From: a virus
Virus record (IMG/VR): IMGVR_UViG_3300015360_000166
Span: 1 to 27,002 of that record
DNA length: 27,002 nt
Strand: one strand, 5' to 3'
Both the position numbers and the translations under genes were made by a program. Shown here piece after piece: positions 6,378 to 15,160 of the stretch (its first letter is position 1; each line of letters starts with the position of its first letter). The notes beneath the pieces are model-generated. The model was given only the letters and a program-made list of their open reading frames with translations. It did not search any database and was not told the DNA's origin.

Positions 6378-6851
6378 ATGATAAGAACGACAATTGAAAA
6401 TGTAGTAGACAACTTGTCGAAGCCTTGCGCCTTCTACTATGCTAATCTATATGAAGCCTCCGGTGACCTGGGGATGGGAACCTTCTCCGAGGGCAAGGAT
6501 ATTTTCTTTGTCTATATCCCTCCCTTCGAGGCTACGGACGACTACGCCCTGAACAGACTGATACACACAAAATTTCCTTTGCAATTCTTCCTCATGAAAA
6601 AACTGGAACTGCCAACATCTGACTACCGAAGTGAAGACGTTGACCCCGTTATCGATGAAATGAGGGAGCTGGCCCGTGAGTTCATCCACTCCCTGCAGGA
6701 TGAGGCCGTGGTGGAGAAGGGTGGCCCCGCGCGTGGCATCACGAGGACAACGATAACAAGTGAGTATGCCTGGCAGGACATCCACCTTTTTGGTGTGAGC
6801 GTGCAATGTGAGGTGCCGATTATGCAAAATAAAACAGGTTGTGTAAACTAA
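6378..6851 (+). CDS. Hypothetical late protein, 157 aa, possible neck/tail component
   Basis: A 157-residue protein: an N-terminal helix (MIRTTIENVVDNLSKPCAFY), strands with DIFFVYIPPFEA, a stretch with FPLQFFLMKKLELP, a long charged helix (about residues 90-112), and C-terminal strands (HLFGVSVQCEVPI). The helix, strand and strand order with FP-x-x-FF-x-x-LE is similar in outline to small tail-terminator or completion proteins of siphophages. This is a layout impression only. It sits between the chaperone-like gene and the tail-tip genes. Confidence 0.65.
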   Translation: MIRTTIENVVDNLSKPCAFYYANLYEASGDLGMGTFSEGKDIFFVYIPPFEATDDYALNRLIHTKFPLQFFLMKKLELPTSDYRSEDVDPVIDEMRELAREFIHSLQDEAVVEKGGPARGITRTTITSEYAWQDIHLFGVSVQCEVPIMQNKTGCVN

Positions 6852-6864
6852 AATAAAAACAATA

Positions 6865-7035
6865 ATGAAAACAAAACTATTAGTTGTCGCTAAATGTGCG
6901 GTCGTGGGCCTGCTTGCCTATGCCTGTGGGTTTGTCTTTGGCAACATTTTTCCCGTGCTGTTATATTCTTCCGGCTTTCTATTCGGGATTATAGCGTCCT
7001 ATGTAATGAGAAAGCAATATGACAAAGGACATTAA
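6865..7035 (+). CDS. Small membrane protein, 56 aa
   Basis: ATG at 6865 opens 56 residues with two hydrophobic segments (about residues 5-24 and 27-47) separated by a tight GN turn and a basic end (MRKQYDKGH). The result is a helical hairpin in the membrane. It overlaps the following gene by 17 bp. Function unknown. Confidence 0.5.
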   Translation: MKTKLLVVAKCAVVGLLAYACGFVFGNIFPVLLYSSGFLFGIIASYVMRKQYDKGH

Positions 7036-7162
7036 GGCGGCGGTACTTTATTTTCATGTGCTGATGACTAAGGGCAGCGAGAAGCCTTTCGTGCAAGGCG
7101 AGCCCTGGACTTATTCACCTGAGAAGGTCATCAAGAAACCAAGAAAATATCTATCGTCATGA
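7019..7162 (+). CDS. Hypothetical 47-aa protein
   Basis: ATG at 7019, inside the end of the membrane protein gene. The 47-residue product MTKDIKAAVLYFHVLMTKGS continues into a basic C-terminus (KVIKKPRKYLSS). It overlaps the large tail gene downstream as ATGA. Amino-acid use and overlaps on both sides suggest a real gene, but no function can be given. Confidence 0.45.
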   Translation: MTKDIKAAVLYFHVLMTKGSEKPFVQGEPWTYSPEKVIKKPRKYLSS

Positions 7163-9018
7163 GCCTCACCGTCACGCAGCGCCCCGATCAGAGCAACGCC
7201 TGGGTGGCAGGATATAATCCCGTCCTCTACAAGATGCAGCGCAAGGATTATTCTATCACGGCGGTAGCCTCCTCGGGCGGGGCCCTGGCGATAACCGTGT
7301 CCACCAATCTAACAACGCTGGCCACCAATAAAGGCGGCCCCGTTGTCGTGGGATCAGTTCTTTGGGTGACCACCGACAACGGCATTTATAATGCGGCCTA
7401 TACTGTTGTCACCGTCACCTCGGCAGCCTCTTCTATCGTCACCTTCGGGGCCGGCACCTATATATCGGCAGCCACGACGGGGCATATCAATCTCGCCCAG
7501 CGGACGGGCTATCGGGTGGCGACAGAAATATTTGCCGCCAATGGCGTGGCCTCGGCGGCGGTGCTGTTCACGATGCAATTCTCACCCGCTAAGTCCGGGG
7601 CCGTGACGATGGACGTAGCCATTACGAGAAACTACCTGCAGCCGGAACCCTTTGCGTTTCTTTCCACGACGACAAACGCGGGACTCGTTTCAAAGCTCCG
7701 CACCAATACGGTGACGTCCTATCAATTCTATATCAAGTACACCGAAACGTGGATAGGCACTAACGGCGTGGCCTCGGCGGAAACACAAGTCGATGACACC
7801 GCCGCCAGACATTATATTGTGACGGCAGCGCGGCAGATCGGTGAGCTCTATGGGGGGTACCTCAAAGAATATTCCGAACCCAACGCCACGCCCACAAGAA
7901 AGTTTCTCACAAAATTCTCCTCCCCTCCCCTGTGGCCAGGGCGCAAGTTCACGCTCTCCTACATTGATTCCGACGTCTCGGCCACGGTAAGGACGTTAAT
8001 AAAAAAGAAGCGCTACACGGCGGCAGGCACGTTGAACATGGCAACTTATGACCTGCCCGAATATGCGGGGTCTACCGTGAAGAGTGTCTATGAAGTATTC
8101 GAAGACCTTACTACGCCATACCAATTATTGTATGACAAGGAAAACGGGGCCGGCACGGCGTGGTCAAACCTGGGGACGGTCACCCCGTCGGCCGTTACGC
8201 TTGCGGTGGCGGCAAGCTCCAAGATGAAGCTCTATCCCGTCCAGTTAATTCTTGGGTCTACTTATTCTATGACCGTCAGCGCCACGGTGGCGGCCGGCGC
8301 CGCAGCCGACACCGTAAAAGTTCGTCTGACGGCGGTCACCTTAGATGCAACGGTACGCTATACCGTTGACAGCGTCAATCTCTCACAGGCAACGACAACG
8401 GTGCTGACTTTTGCGGCCATCCTGCCGGCCACCTCGGACACCTACTACATCGGGCTGGAGGTCATCCACAACGGGGGCACCACGGCCCGCACCCTCACCG
8501 TTGACTATGCGCGCATAACGATTCCTGTCGTCAATAAGATTGAGTTTCAAATTGTCACCCTCTCCTCCACCATTCCGGCAACGGAGACGGTGGTGAGCGA
8601 AACATTAACGGGAGTAGTTAAGGCGCTTTGTGATTCGCCTATTCAATTATTCTGGAAGAACACCTTAGGCGGGGACGCCAATTATGTATTTGATTTCTCC
8701 CAGGACTATACCACAAAATACACCACCACAAAAAATAAAAGATATGTTTGTTTTGCACAGAGCATTTCCCTTTCAGACTTCGAGGCCATCAACGAAATAA
8801 ATACGCTGGGTGAAATCTATGACCCGGCCATGATTGAGTTAACCACCGCGGTAAATAAAACGCAGGGCCGCAACGGGCAGCAGGTATATAGTGCCGATGC
8901 CTCCGGCAATAAGACGGGGGTGATTGTTATCCCTACGGAAATCAGGACGCGCACGTTCCAAACCCGCCACAACATGGAGGTATTGATTGAACTCCCTGAG
9001 AGCCTCCACCCGCGATGA
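7159..9018 (+). CDS. Large distal tail protein with a CBM-like insert
   Basis: A 619-residue structural protein rich in T, A, V and S with alternating strands throughout. The outer parts (about 1-320 and 455-619) look like a distal-tail scaffold, with a conserved-looking segment PIQLFWKNTLGGDANYVFDF near residue 495. Residues about 325-452 form a self-contained block with WSNLGTVTP, a strand-rich core and DYARI, the layout of a carbohydrate-binding-module or jelly-roll insert. It is joined to its neighbours by ATGA overlaps on both sides and precedes another tail-tip protein. A Dit-like hub with a sugar-binding arm is the best guess; exact function is inferred. Confidence 0.65.
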   Translation: MSLTVTQRPDQSNAWVAGYNPVLYKMQRKDYSITAVASSGGALAITVSTNLTTLATNKGGPVVVGSVLWVTTDNGIYNAAYTVVTVTSAASSIVTFGAGTYISAATTGHINLAQRTGYRVATEIFAANGVASAAVLFTMQFSPAKSGAVTMDVAITRNYLQPEPFAFLSTTTNAGLVSKLRTNTVTSYQFYIKYTETWIGTNGVASAETQVDDTAARHYIVTAARQIGELYGGYLKEYSEPNATPTRKFLTKFSSPPLWPGRKFTLSYIDSDVSATVRTLIKKKRYTAAGTLNMATYDLPEYAGSTVKSVYEVFEDLTTPYQLLYDKENGAGTAWSNLGTVTPSAVTLAVAASSKMKLYPVQLILGSTYSMTVSATVAAGAAADTVKVRLTAVTLDATVRYTVDSVNLSQATTTVLTFAAILPATSDTYYIGLEVIHNGGTTARTLTVDYARITIPVVNKIEFQIVTLSSTIPATETVVSETLTGVVKALCDSPIQLFWKNTLGGDANYVFDFSQDYTTKYTTTKNKRYVCFAQSISLSDFEAINEINTLGEIYDPAMIELTTAVNKTQGRNGQQVYSADASGNKTGVIVIPTEIRTRTFQTRHNMEVLIELPESLHPR

Positions 9019-10922
9019 ACGTATTGCTCATAGCCACATCGGGGGAATACACGGCCGTGGATTTGTTCCCGGGGACGGTGATAGCCTATACCGTCACCAA
9101 GGTCGACATCGGGAACTTAACGGCCAGGGGCGTGAGCTACTCGAATCAAATTTCTGTACCCAGGTCGCGTACTAATGAAATTCTTTTTGCCCTCGCCGCC
9201 GGTGAGCCGGTATCGTCTTCGCTACAATATAATTTATTCGACTGCAAAATGATTTCTAATGGCGTGGAAGTACTCACAGATGGCAGGTGTGTGGTGAAGA
9301 AGGTTGACGCCGGGGAATATTATCTTGAGATTTATGAGTCTATGTTCAACATATTTACTTTTATAAAAGGAAAAGACACTTCGTATCTTAATTATATAGC
9401 CACTACGGGATGGGCTGGGCCCTCTCAGGATACCGCCCGCACGAATACCACGGGCATAATATCGGCGGTCTTAAATTGGGGCCGGGCGGGAGCTATTTTT
9501 CAGACAAACTATTTTCTCCCCTGTTTTTTCTATGGTGAGATGGTTAGAAAGACGCTTGAGCTTACGGGCCTGACATTATCGGGATCGATACTTACAGACA
9601 CCAGATTTACTGATTTGGTAATTCCCTACGGCAAGGAGGATTTCTTTTATCCTGAATCTTTTGTGGAGCCCTATCGGCTTAACGTAGGGAAGAGCGCCAA
9701 CACCTCTGTCGTTCCGTTAGCCATCGGGGCGGTTCACCGGGCGGTAATGAATACGATCGTCACGCAGGGGTCGGCGGCAATGTATAGCACGTCGGCGTAT
9801 GAAGCTACTATTCCCGCGGTTGCCGGGCTGACTGGTACCTTCATGAATATCACCGGGAGTATGCGCTTTGATTTTTCCGCTTTCTGGCCGGCTGGCCCAG
9901 GGGGTGGCGACCTCTTCGCGGTACGGCTTCAGCGTGACCGTGGGGGGGTGGTAACTCCGATCGTAACATTGAACCTTACGGAGGCGGCCTATCCGGCGGG
10001 AGGGGATGCCTCTACTGGAGCCGTTCAGGTTTCCTTTCAGGCCGCGGATAAAATTTATATGGAAGTACTGGGATCAAATAATAATTTATTGGAGGTAACG
10101 TACACCACCGTCACAAACTTTACCCTCACGACAAATACAACCATTGACCGCACCTTTGTTGCATGGAATAAAATCCTTCCTGACATTTCGTTAACGGATT
10201 TGATACGTGATTTCTCTGTACGTTTTGGAATAGTTTTCAAACAAGTGGGGAACGTCCTACACATGAAGACCCTACAGGAAATTATCACCGACACTATCAA
10301 TGCCGTGGACTGGACGAGCAAACGGGTAAACACACATAAAGACGTCACATCCTTCACTTCGGAGTACGCGCAGGTGAACGAATTTTTACATTCCGATTTA
10401 ATTGATGACCCATTAGTAGGCCGTGGCACTATTGATATTATATCTACGGCCCTAGCTCCGATTAAAACGATATTCACTTCCGCGCTGGGGAATTCCATCA
10501 CCGGGCCTGTAGGCGTTTACAACGTGGCTACTATTCCCGTTTATGATGCTACGAGCACGGCGATGGATACTTTCGCCTCCTCTCCGGGCCTGAGGGTGCT
10601 TACATTGAAGGCGCGCACGACGGAGACGGCTATCACCTTCAATGCGATAGCCCGGACAGACTACCGGCTGGCGTATTTCCTGGACACGGAAAAGGCAAAA
10701 GATACTGGATTTAAATATTTCCTATCCCAATTTTATCCTGCCTTAGGCCGGAGCCTCCAGCGTACGAAGATGAAGGATCACTATTACAATCTCTCTGAAC
10801 AGGACGTAGCCGACTACGATCCGCATAAGTTGATTTATGACAACGGCAGTTACTATATCGTAAATAAAATTTTTACCTTCGTGTCGGGAAAGGTTTCAAA
10901 GGTTAATGTTTTCAGGATATGA
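9015..10922 (+). CDS. Large tail-tip/receptor-associated protein
   Basis: A 635-residue beta-rich protein. The N-terminal third resembles a tail-hub or Tal-type fold from Bacteroidota phages: VSVPRSRTNE-like segment near residue 50, FDCKMISNGVEVLTDGRC at about 75-92, and EYYLEIYESMFNIFTFIKG near 98-116. Residues about 255-365 contain a separate jelly-roll-like block (SMRFDFSAFWPAGPGGG, then strands ending TTVTNFTLTTNT). The C-terminal part (DISLTDLIRDFSVRFGIVFK) resembles hub-domain repeats. It probably sits at the tail tip next to the 619-residue protein and takes part in host binding; this is inference from layout and position. Confidence 0.65.
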   Translation: MNVLLIATSGEYTAVDLFPGTVIAYTVTKVDIGNLTARGVSYSNQISVPRSRTNEILFALAAGEPVSSSLQYNLFDCKMISNGVEVLTDGRCVVKKVDAGEYYLEIYESMFNIFTFIKGKDTSYLNYIATTGWAGPSQDTARTNTTGIISAVLNWGRAGAIFQTNYFLPCFFYGEMVRKTLELTGLTLSGSILTDTRFTDLVIPYGKEDFFYPESFVEPYRLNVGKSANTSVVPLAIGAVHRAVMNTIVTQGSAAMYSTSAYEATIPAVAGLTGTFMNITGSMRFDFSAFWPAGPGGGDLFAVRLQRDRGGVVTPIVTLNLTEAAYPAGGDASTGAVQVSFQAADKIYMEVLGSNNNLLEVTYTTVTNFTLTTNTTIDRTFVAWNKILPDISLTDLIRDFSVRFGIVFKQVGNVLHMKTLQEIITDTINAVDWTSKRVNTHKDVTSFTSEYAQVNEFLHSDLIDDPLVGRGTIDIISTALAPIKTIFTSALGNSITGPVGVYNVATIPVYDATSTAMDTFASSPGLRVLTLKARTTETAITFNAIARTDYRLAYFLDTEKAKDTGFKYFLSQFYPALGRSLQRTKMKDHYYNLSEQDVADYDPHKLIYDNGSYYIVNKIFTFVSGKVSKVNVFRI

Positions 10923-11434
10923 GTGAGATGGTTATTTTGCGGGTGTCGGGGACGCGGCGTGAGGAGAACAAAGAAACTATTTTTAGATTTCTCGAAGTCG
11001 TCCGCCGTGGGATTATCTCCGACCAGCAGCAGAAGGGCCTCCGCTCCAGCGGCGAGAGTGCGGCCTCCCTTTCGATAGCCGAAAAGAACCGGGGCGCGGA
11101 GCTGCGGGGGTCGGCATATTTCCAGCAGCAGATCAAGGGCCGACGGCCGGGCCGCTTCCCGCCCATAAAAAGTATTTTGGAGTGGATCGACGCGAAGGGT
11201 ATTTCTTTCGATGGCATATCTAAGAAATCGCTGGCCTTCGTAATCGCCCGCAAGATCGCAAAGAAGGGCACGGATATATTCCTGCGTAAGTCTCCAGCGT
11301 TAGACGTTAAGAAAATTGTGAAAACATACGAGCCCACCTTCAGGGGAGAGCTTATAAAAGCCAAAAAGATTGTCCTCCAGACAGCCATCCGGGGGGCACT
11401 GTATAAATCCGCGCAAGCGCTGAGAGTAACATGA
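10919..11434 (+). CDS. HK97 gp10-like tail/neck protein
   Basis: A 171-residue basic helical protein. The diagnostic part is QIKGRRPGRFPPIKSILEWI at about residues 73-92, followed by DAKGI and LAFVIARKIAKKGT. In HK97-gp10-like and related tail-completion proteins the motif G-R-x-P-G-x-x-P-P followed by I-x-x-W-I and I-A-R-x-I-x-x-x-G-T is common. It would act at the head-tail joint. It overlaps both neighbours by 4 bp (ATGA). Its place in front of the tape measure rather than near the portal is unusual. Confidence 0.65.
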   Translation: MSEMVILRVSGTRREENKETIFRFLEVVRRGIISDQQQKGLRSSGESAASLSIAEKNRGAELRGSAYFQQQIKGRRPGRFPPIKSILEWIDAKGISFDGISKKSLAFVIARKIAKKGTDIFLRKSPALDVKKIVKTYEPTFRGELIKAKKIVLQTAIRGALYKSAQALRVT

Positions 11435-11796
11435 GTGAGCTAAGAACGGTAGGCGGCCTTTCCCTTCGGCAGGTGGTAAATCGGCAGATAGTCATTAAAT
11501 TAAAATACTACCCTAATCAGGACGGGCAGCAGCGGATAGGGTGGCGCACGGTGTTGCCATTAGACCTATACACCTACCGAGGCATTCAGTATATATTATG
11601 CTGGTTTACGGGGGGGTCTTCTGTTTCTGGTGGGTCTGGCTACAGATTATTTTTCACACAGCGCATCCATGAGATACAGGAGACGGACACAACCACCCAG
11701 CAGCCCTTTGCTTTGAGGCGTGAACTTTTGGCCAGCGTGAAACAAAATTATAAAGTGATGGCGTGGGTACTTTTGAAAACAGGAAAGATAGAATAG
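11431..11796 (+). CDS. WYL-like small barrel protein
   Basis: A 121-residue protein: after MSELRTVGGLSLRQVVNRQ comes a strand set with VIKLKYYPN, WRTVLPLDLYTYRGIQYILC (about residues 38-57), a glycine/serine loop, YRLFFTQRIHEIQ. The order of a strand, PLDLY-x-x-RG-x-x-YIL and R-x-x-x-x-x-RI resembles the Sm-like barrel of WYL domains, which bind nucleotides or small ligands. There is no HTH. From its position it may instead be a structural or assembly protein of the tail that merely has the same fold. The ORF is followed by 50 bp without a gene before the tape measure. Confidence 0.5.
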   Translation: MSELRTVGGLSLRQVVNRQIVIKLKYYPNQDGQQRIGWRTVLPLDLYTYRGIQYILCWFTGGSSVSGGSGYRLFFTQRIHEIQETDTTTQQPFALRRELLASVKQNYKVMAWVLLKTGKIE

Positions 11797-11846
11797 GCTG
11801 AACCGTCGGCGGTCAGTCAGGTTCTTTAATTTTTATTTTTTATGTC

Positions 11847-13754
11847 GTGGCGGAAGATACAGATAAGATCATCTATGAAATCGTCATAGACGATTCTAAG
11901 GCGCGGGAAGCTACCGACAAACTTTCAGGGGCGATAGGTGGCGCTACCGAGCAAAATAAAAAGTTCGGCGCAACGGTAAAAGATAACAGCGCCGCTATGG
12001 ATGTGTTCGTGCCCGGACTGGGCGGCGCCATTTCCGGATTGAAGGGAATGGTAACATCTTCGCTGGCTTTCATAGCCACGCCCATCGGGGCCGTCGTCGC
12101 CACCCTGGGTCTAGCGGTTGGGGCGTTGACAAAATACTTCAAGGGCTCCGAAGAGGGCCAAGATAATCTTACAAAAGTTGTAAATATTGGGAAGGTAGCC
12201 TTTGAGCTTATTGGGCAGGTGGTCGAGAACGTCGGTAAAGTCATATTCCAGACGCTAGAATTCTTGGGGGGCGTGGCGGAAAAAGTAATCGGGTTTATTT
12301 CCGATTCTGCCGGCGCCTCATTGAAGGCCGTAAAAGAAGCCGCTATGGCTATCTCAATATTGGACGATGAGATTGAAGCTAATGAAACGCGCTTAATTGA
12401 ACGGCGTGCGGCCGTGGACAATAAAGTGCAGAAGCTACGGGCGAATGCCCTCGACCAGCAGGGGGCGCAGAAGAGGGCGACGATACAGGAGGCCATTAAG
12501 TTAGAGCAAGACCTCGCCGCCGAAGAGGTGGCCCATTTCCAAAATAAACTTAAACTTTTTGATGCCGAGCGCACGGCTGCGGGGGACATGACGGAGGCAA
12601 AAGAAATTGGGCGCGAGGAGGAAAAGATTGCGCTAAATGAGATTGTAAACGGATATTTTAAGCGGGGGTTGGCGGGCGACTTTGAAGAAGATCGGAGGGT
12701 TAAGGCCGCTATCGCGACTTTGCAAAGTTATAGAGAAGAAGAAACGGCATCCAACAAGCTAACCGAAGGACAGAAGAAAGATCGAGCGACACTCGCGGCT
12801 GCTATCATGGCAGCCGATACGGCAGCATTTTCAACTACACTTCGTCTGAAGAAAGAAGTTGAGGCACTGGATATTGAAATAGAGAAAGCTGCCGCCGAAA
12901 GGGAGGCGGCGAAGTTTGATAAGGCTAATGCGGAACAGAAACGGTTAATAGAGGATGTCGAGATAAAGAAAGTCACTTTAGAAAACGCGAAGGCATCGGG
13001 TGAATTAGCCATAGCCATCGATCAAAAAGCAACAGATGACAAAATAAACAACTCATTAAAAGTAGTAAACGCAATATTTGCCGATGCTCAAAAAACGGAC
13101 GCCATTGCAAAAAAGCAGTTTTTAAGTGAGAAGGCATCTTATTCCGACAGGATAATTTTAGTTCAGGGCTTCGGGTCAGCCCTGCAACTGCTTGGTTCAA
13201 AAGTTCGGGAACTTGCCATCGCGGGAATAATTATTGAAAAGTTTGCCGCCATTTCGCAGATATGGTCTGCCACATCGGCGGCCAATGCTAAAGCGGTATT
13301 AGCCTCTCCTCTTACTTTTGGGATGCCGTGGGTGGCGATTAACACGGGCTCCGCCATTGCGAGTACCGCGTTAGTGATAACTACGGCGGCGAATTCTTTA
13401 TCTGGCTTCGCCCGCAGCGGCGTTGTCTCAGAGGGTGACGGCTCACCCATCCAGCGCGCCAACGGGGACAATAGATTAGTGACCGCCCAGGTGGGCGAGG
13501 TGTTCCTAAACAAACGCCATCAGGATATGCTCGGCGGCGCCGCTACCTTTGCCTCCATCGGGGTGCCTGGATTTGCCTCCTCCGGTATTGTTTCCTCGGC
13601 CCCCTTTGAAACAGCGGCGGAGGGGTCGCGGTCAGCAATAAGCAGAGCTCTGCTGAACTCTATTCAGAATATTCCCCGAGTGGCTGTTGTGATCGAGGAC
13701 GTGGAAAACCTTGTTGCCCAGCGGGCGCAGATACTTGAGCGGGCATCACTATGA
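11847..13754 (+). CDS. Tail tape measure protein
   Basis: A 635-residue helical protein starting at a GTG (11847). The N-terminus has the DDSKAREATDKLSGAIGG pattern typical of tape measures, followed by hydrophobic membrane-like segments (about residues 60-95), then long charged coiled-coil helices to about residue 440. The C-terminal third is rich in A, G and S and contains GDNRLVTAQVGEVFLNKRHQ and two F-A-S-x-G-I-V segments, a common C-terminal signature of these proteins. It sets tail length and enters the host on injection. By the usual 1.5 angstrom per residue it would span roughly 95 nm, a rough estimate only. The start overlaps no gene; its end overlaps the next by 4 bp. Confidence 0.9.
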   Translation: MAEDTDKIIYEIVIDDSKAREATDKLSGAIGGATEQNKKFGATVKDNSAAMDVFVPGLGGAISGLKGMVTSSLAFIATPIGAVVATLGLAVGALTKYFKGSEEGQDNLTKVVNIGKVAFELIGQVVENVGKVIFQTLEFLGGVAEKVIGFISDSAGASLKAVKEAAMAISILDDEIEANETRLIERRAAVDNKVQKLRANALDQQGAQKRATIQEAIKLEQDLAAEEVAHFQNKLKLFDAERTAAGDMTEAKEIGREEEKIALNEIVNGYFKRGLAGDFEEDRRVKAAIATLQSYREEETASNKLTEGQKKDRATLAAAIMAADTAAFSTTLRLKKEVEALDIEIEKAAAEREAAKFDKANAEQKRLIEDVEIKKVTLENAKASGELAIAIDQKATDDKINNSLKVVNAIFADAQKTDAIAKKQFLSEKASYSDRIILVQGFGSALQLLGSKVRELAIAGIIIEKFAAISQIWSATSAANAKAVLASPLTFGMPWVAINTGSAIASTALVITTAANSLSGFARSGVVSEGDGSPIQRANGDNRLVTAQVGEVFLNKRHQDMLGGAATFASIGVPGFASSGIVSSAPFETAAEGSRSAISRALLNSIQNIPRVAVVIEDVENLVAQRAQILERASL

Positions 13755-13969
13755 GTGTGCAGGAATATTATCATAATGGCATCATGAAAGACCTTTTGAA
13801 TCGTGGACTGATTACCCCCACCGTGTACCGGTATATGGATTATTTCATTGAGGTGAAGGCCCTTGAGATGAAGGGTGTTAAGACCTCTCATGCCGTCGAG
13901 CAGGTGTCCGACAAGTGCCGCGTCTGCGAGGATACCGTCTGGAAGGCCATGCGCAAAATGAAGGGGTAA
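13751..13969 (+). CDS. Small HTH-like protein after the tape measure
   Basis: A 72-residue protein overlapping the tape measure end by 4 bp. It is all helical: MSVQEYYHNGIMKDLLNRGL, a middle helix (YRYMDYFIEVKALEMKG), then VSDKCRVCEDTVWKAMRKMK, which has the turn pattern of a recognition helix (V-S-x-x-T-V-W-K-A-M). It would suit a small DNA-binding regulator. Such HTH proteins are frequent in Bacteroidota phages. Its operon position is unusual for a regulator, so a structural role cannot be ruled out. Confidence 0.6.
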   Translation: MSVQEYYHNGIMKDLLNRGLITPTVYRYMDYFIEVKALEMKGVKTSHAVEQVSDKCRVCEDTVWKAMRKMKG

Positions 13970-14026
13970 GGGTACTATACATTTTTAAATAGAAAATATT
14001 CATCCTAAGGGCTTCACTTTTGAGGC

Positions 14027-15154
14027 GTGACGGGAAAAATTTCTATTGTTGGCCCCATCGGGGCGGTAGAAGAAAACGGCAAAATGGCCGGTGTGCTACT
14101 GATTAACGTCATCTCGCAGGTAAAAGCCCTCCCCGCAGGAACTCAAATAATTGAAGTTAACATATCCTCCCCCGGCGGATTGGTGGACGAAGGAGATAAT
14201 ATCTATAATTATCTTGAGTCCCTCAAAAAAGATTTTGTAGTCAACACCGTACAAATAGGACACATTGCGTCGATAGCAACAAAGTTATTTTTGGTCGGAA
14301 CTTCCCGCGTTGCTGACCGTGCCTTTGACTTCATGATTCATAACCCCTGGGTAGACCCGGGGCCGGGAGACTCAAACCATCAGGCTGATATTCTTGAATC
14401 CTTATTGGCTTCGGAGGCCTCATTAAGAAAATTCTATTCTAAAGTATTGAATATCACCGAAGAGGGGCTGACTCCTCTTATGGATCAGGAGACAACGATC
14501 ACCCCCGATCAGTTGGTGAGTTTGGGATTTGCGACATCATTAAAAAATAATCAATTAGTCATGGCAATGAAGACAGAGAAAAAAGAAAAATCCCTGACCG
14601 ACCGGATCAAGGCCCTCGCCGAATCCGTTGGCATAGGAAAAATTAAAGGCATGGACGTGGCCCTCATGGACGGCAGGATGCTGGTCGTGGAGGCCCCCTC
14701 GGAGGATGATATGGTCGGCGCTGCCGCCACCATCGACGGGGCACCGGCCCCCGATGCAGACTATCAATCCGCCCCCGACGCGGCGGGCGTGAGTGACGTT
14801 ATCACCGTCAAGGGTGGTAAGGTTACCGCTGTCGCCGAGGCCCCGATGGCGGTCGAACAAAATGCCAAGATCGAAGCTCTGGAAAAGAACCTGGCCAGCC
14901 TTACCGATGCGGTGAGCGCCCTGGTGGAGGCCGCAAAAGGTGGTACCATCGAAGCCTCCGTAAAGGAGTCAGAGAAGAAATTTGCGGCCCAGATCATGGC
15001 CCTCCGCACTGAAATAGGCACTACGCACGAGCCCAAAAAAGGGGCCGTCGTCTATGCCCAGTCGGTAGCAAAAGAACAGTCCTCCCATCGGTCAATCTCC
15101 CAGGTGATGGCAGAGAAGGCCGAGGCAAGAAAAAAACAACTTAACGGAAATTAA
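14027..15154 (+). CDS. ClpP-type prohead protease fused to scaffold
   Basis: A 375-residue protein from a GTG start. Residues 1-170 are an S14/ClpP-like serine protease: ISSPGG at 47-51 with an oxyanion-type glycine pair, nucleophile Ser82 in GHIAS, His105 in DFMIHNPW, and a candidate Asp153 in PLMDQET. Residues about 180-375 are a charged scaffold region with a short coiled coil (KIEALEKNLASLTDAVSALV) and a basic tail. The protease would cut the scaffold during head maturation. An in-frame ATG at 14561 (or 14567) after an A/T-rich stretch could give a separate scaffold. It lies directly upstream of the major capsid gene. Confidence 0.88.
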   Translation: MTGKISIVGPIGAVEENGKMAGVLLINVISQVKALPAGTQIIEVNISSPGGLVDEGDNIYNYLESLKKDFVVNTVQIGHIASIATKLFLVGTSRVADRAFDFMIHNPWVDPGPGDSNHQADILESLLASEASLRKFYSKVLNITEEGLTPLMDQETTITPDQLVSLGFATSLKNNQLVMAMKTEKKEKSLTDRIKALAESVGIGKIKGMDVALMDGRMLVVEAPSEDDMVGAAATIDGAPAPDADYQSAPDAAGVSDVITVKGGKVTAVAEAPMAVEQNAKIEALEKNLASLTDAVSALVEAAKGGTIEASVKESEKKFAAQIMALRTEIGTTHEPKKGAVVYAQSVAKEQSSHRSISQVMAEKAEARKKQLNGN

Positions 15155-15160
15155 ATTATT

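Noticed and set aside
11797-11846. Possible terminator GAACC/GGTTC before the tape measure
   Set aside because: Only 5 bp of stem with a 15-nt loop; the following T-rich sequence is also the A/T-rich start region of the next gene.
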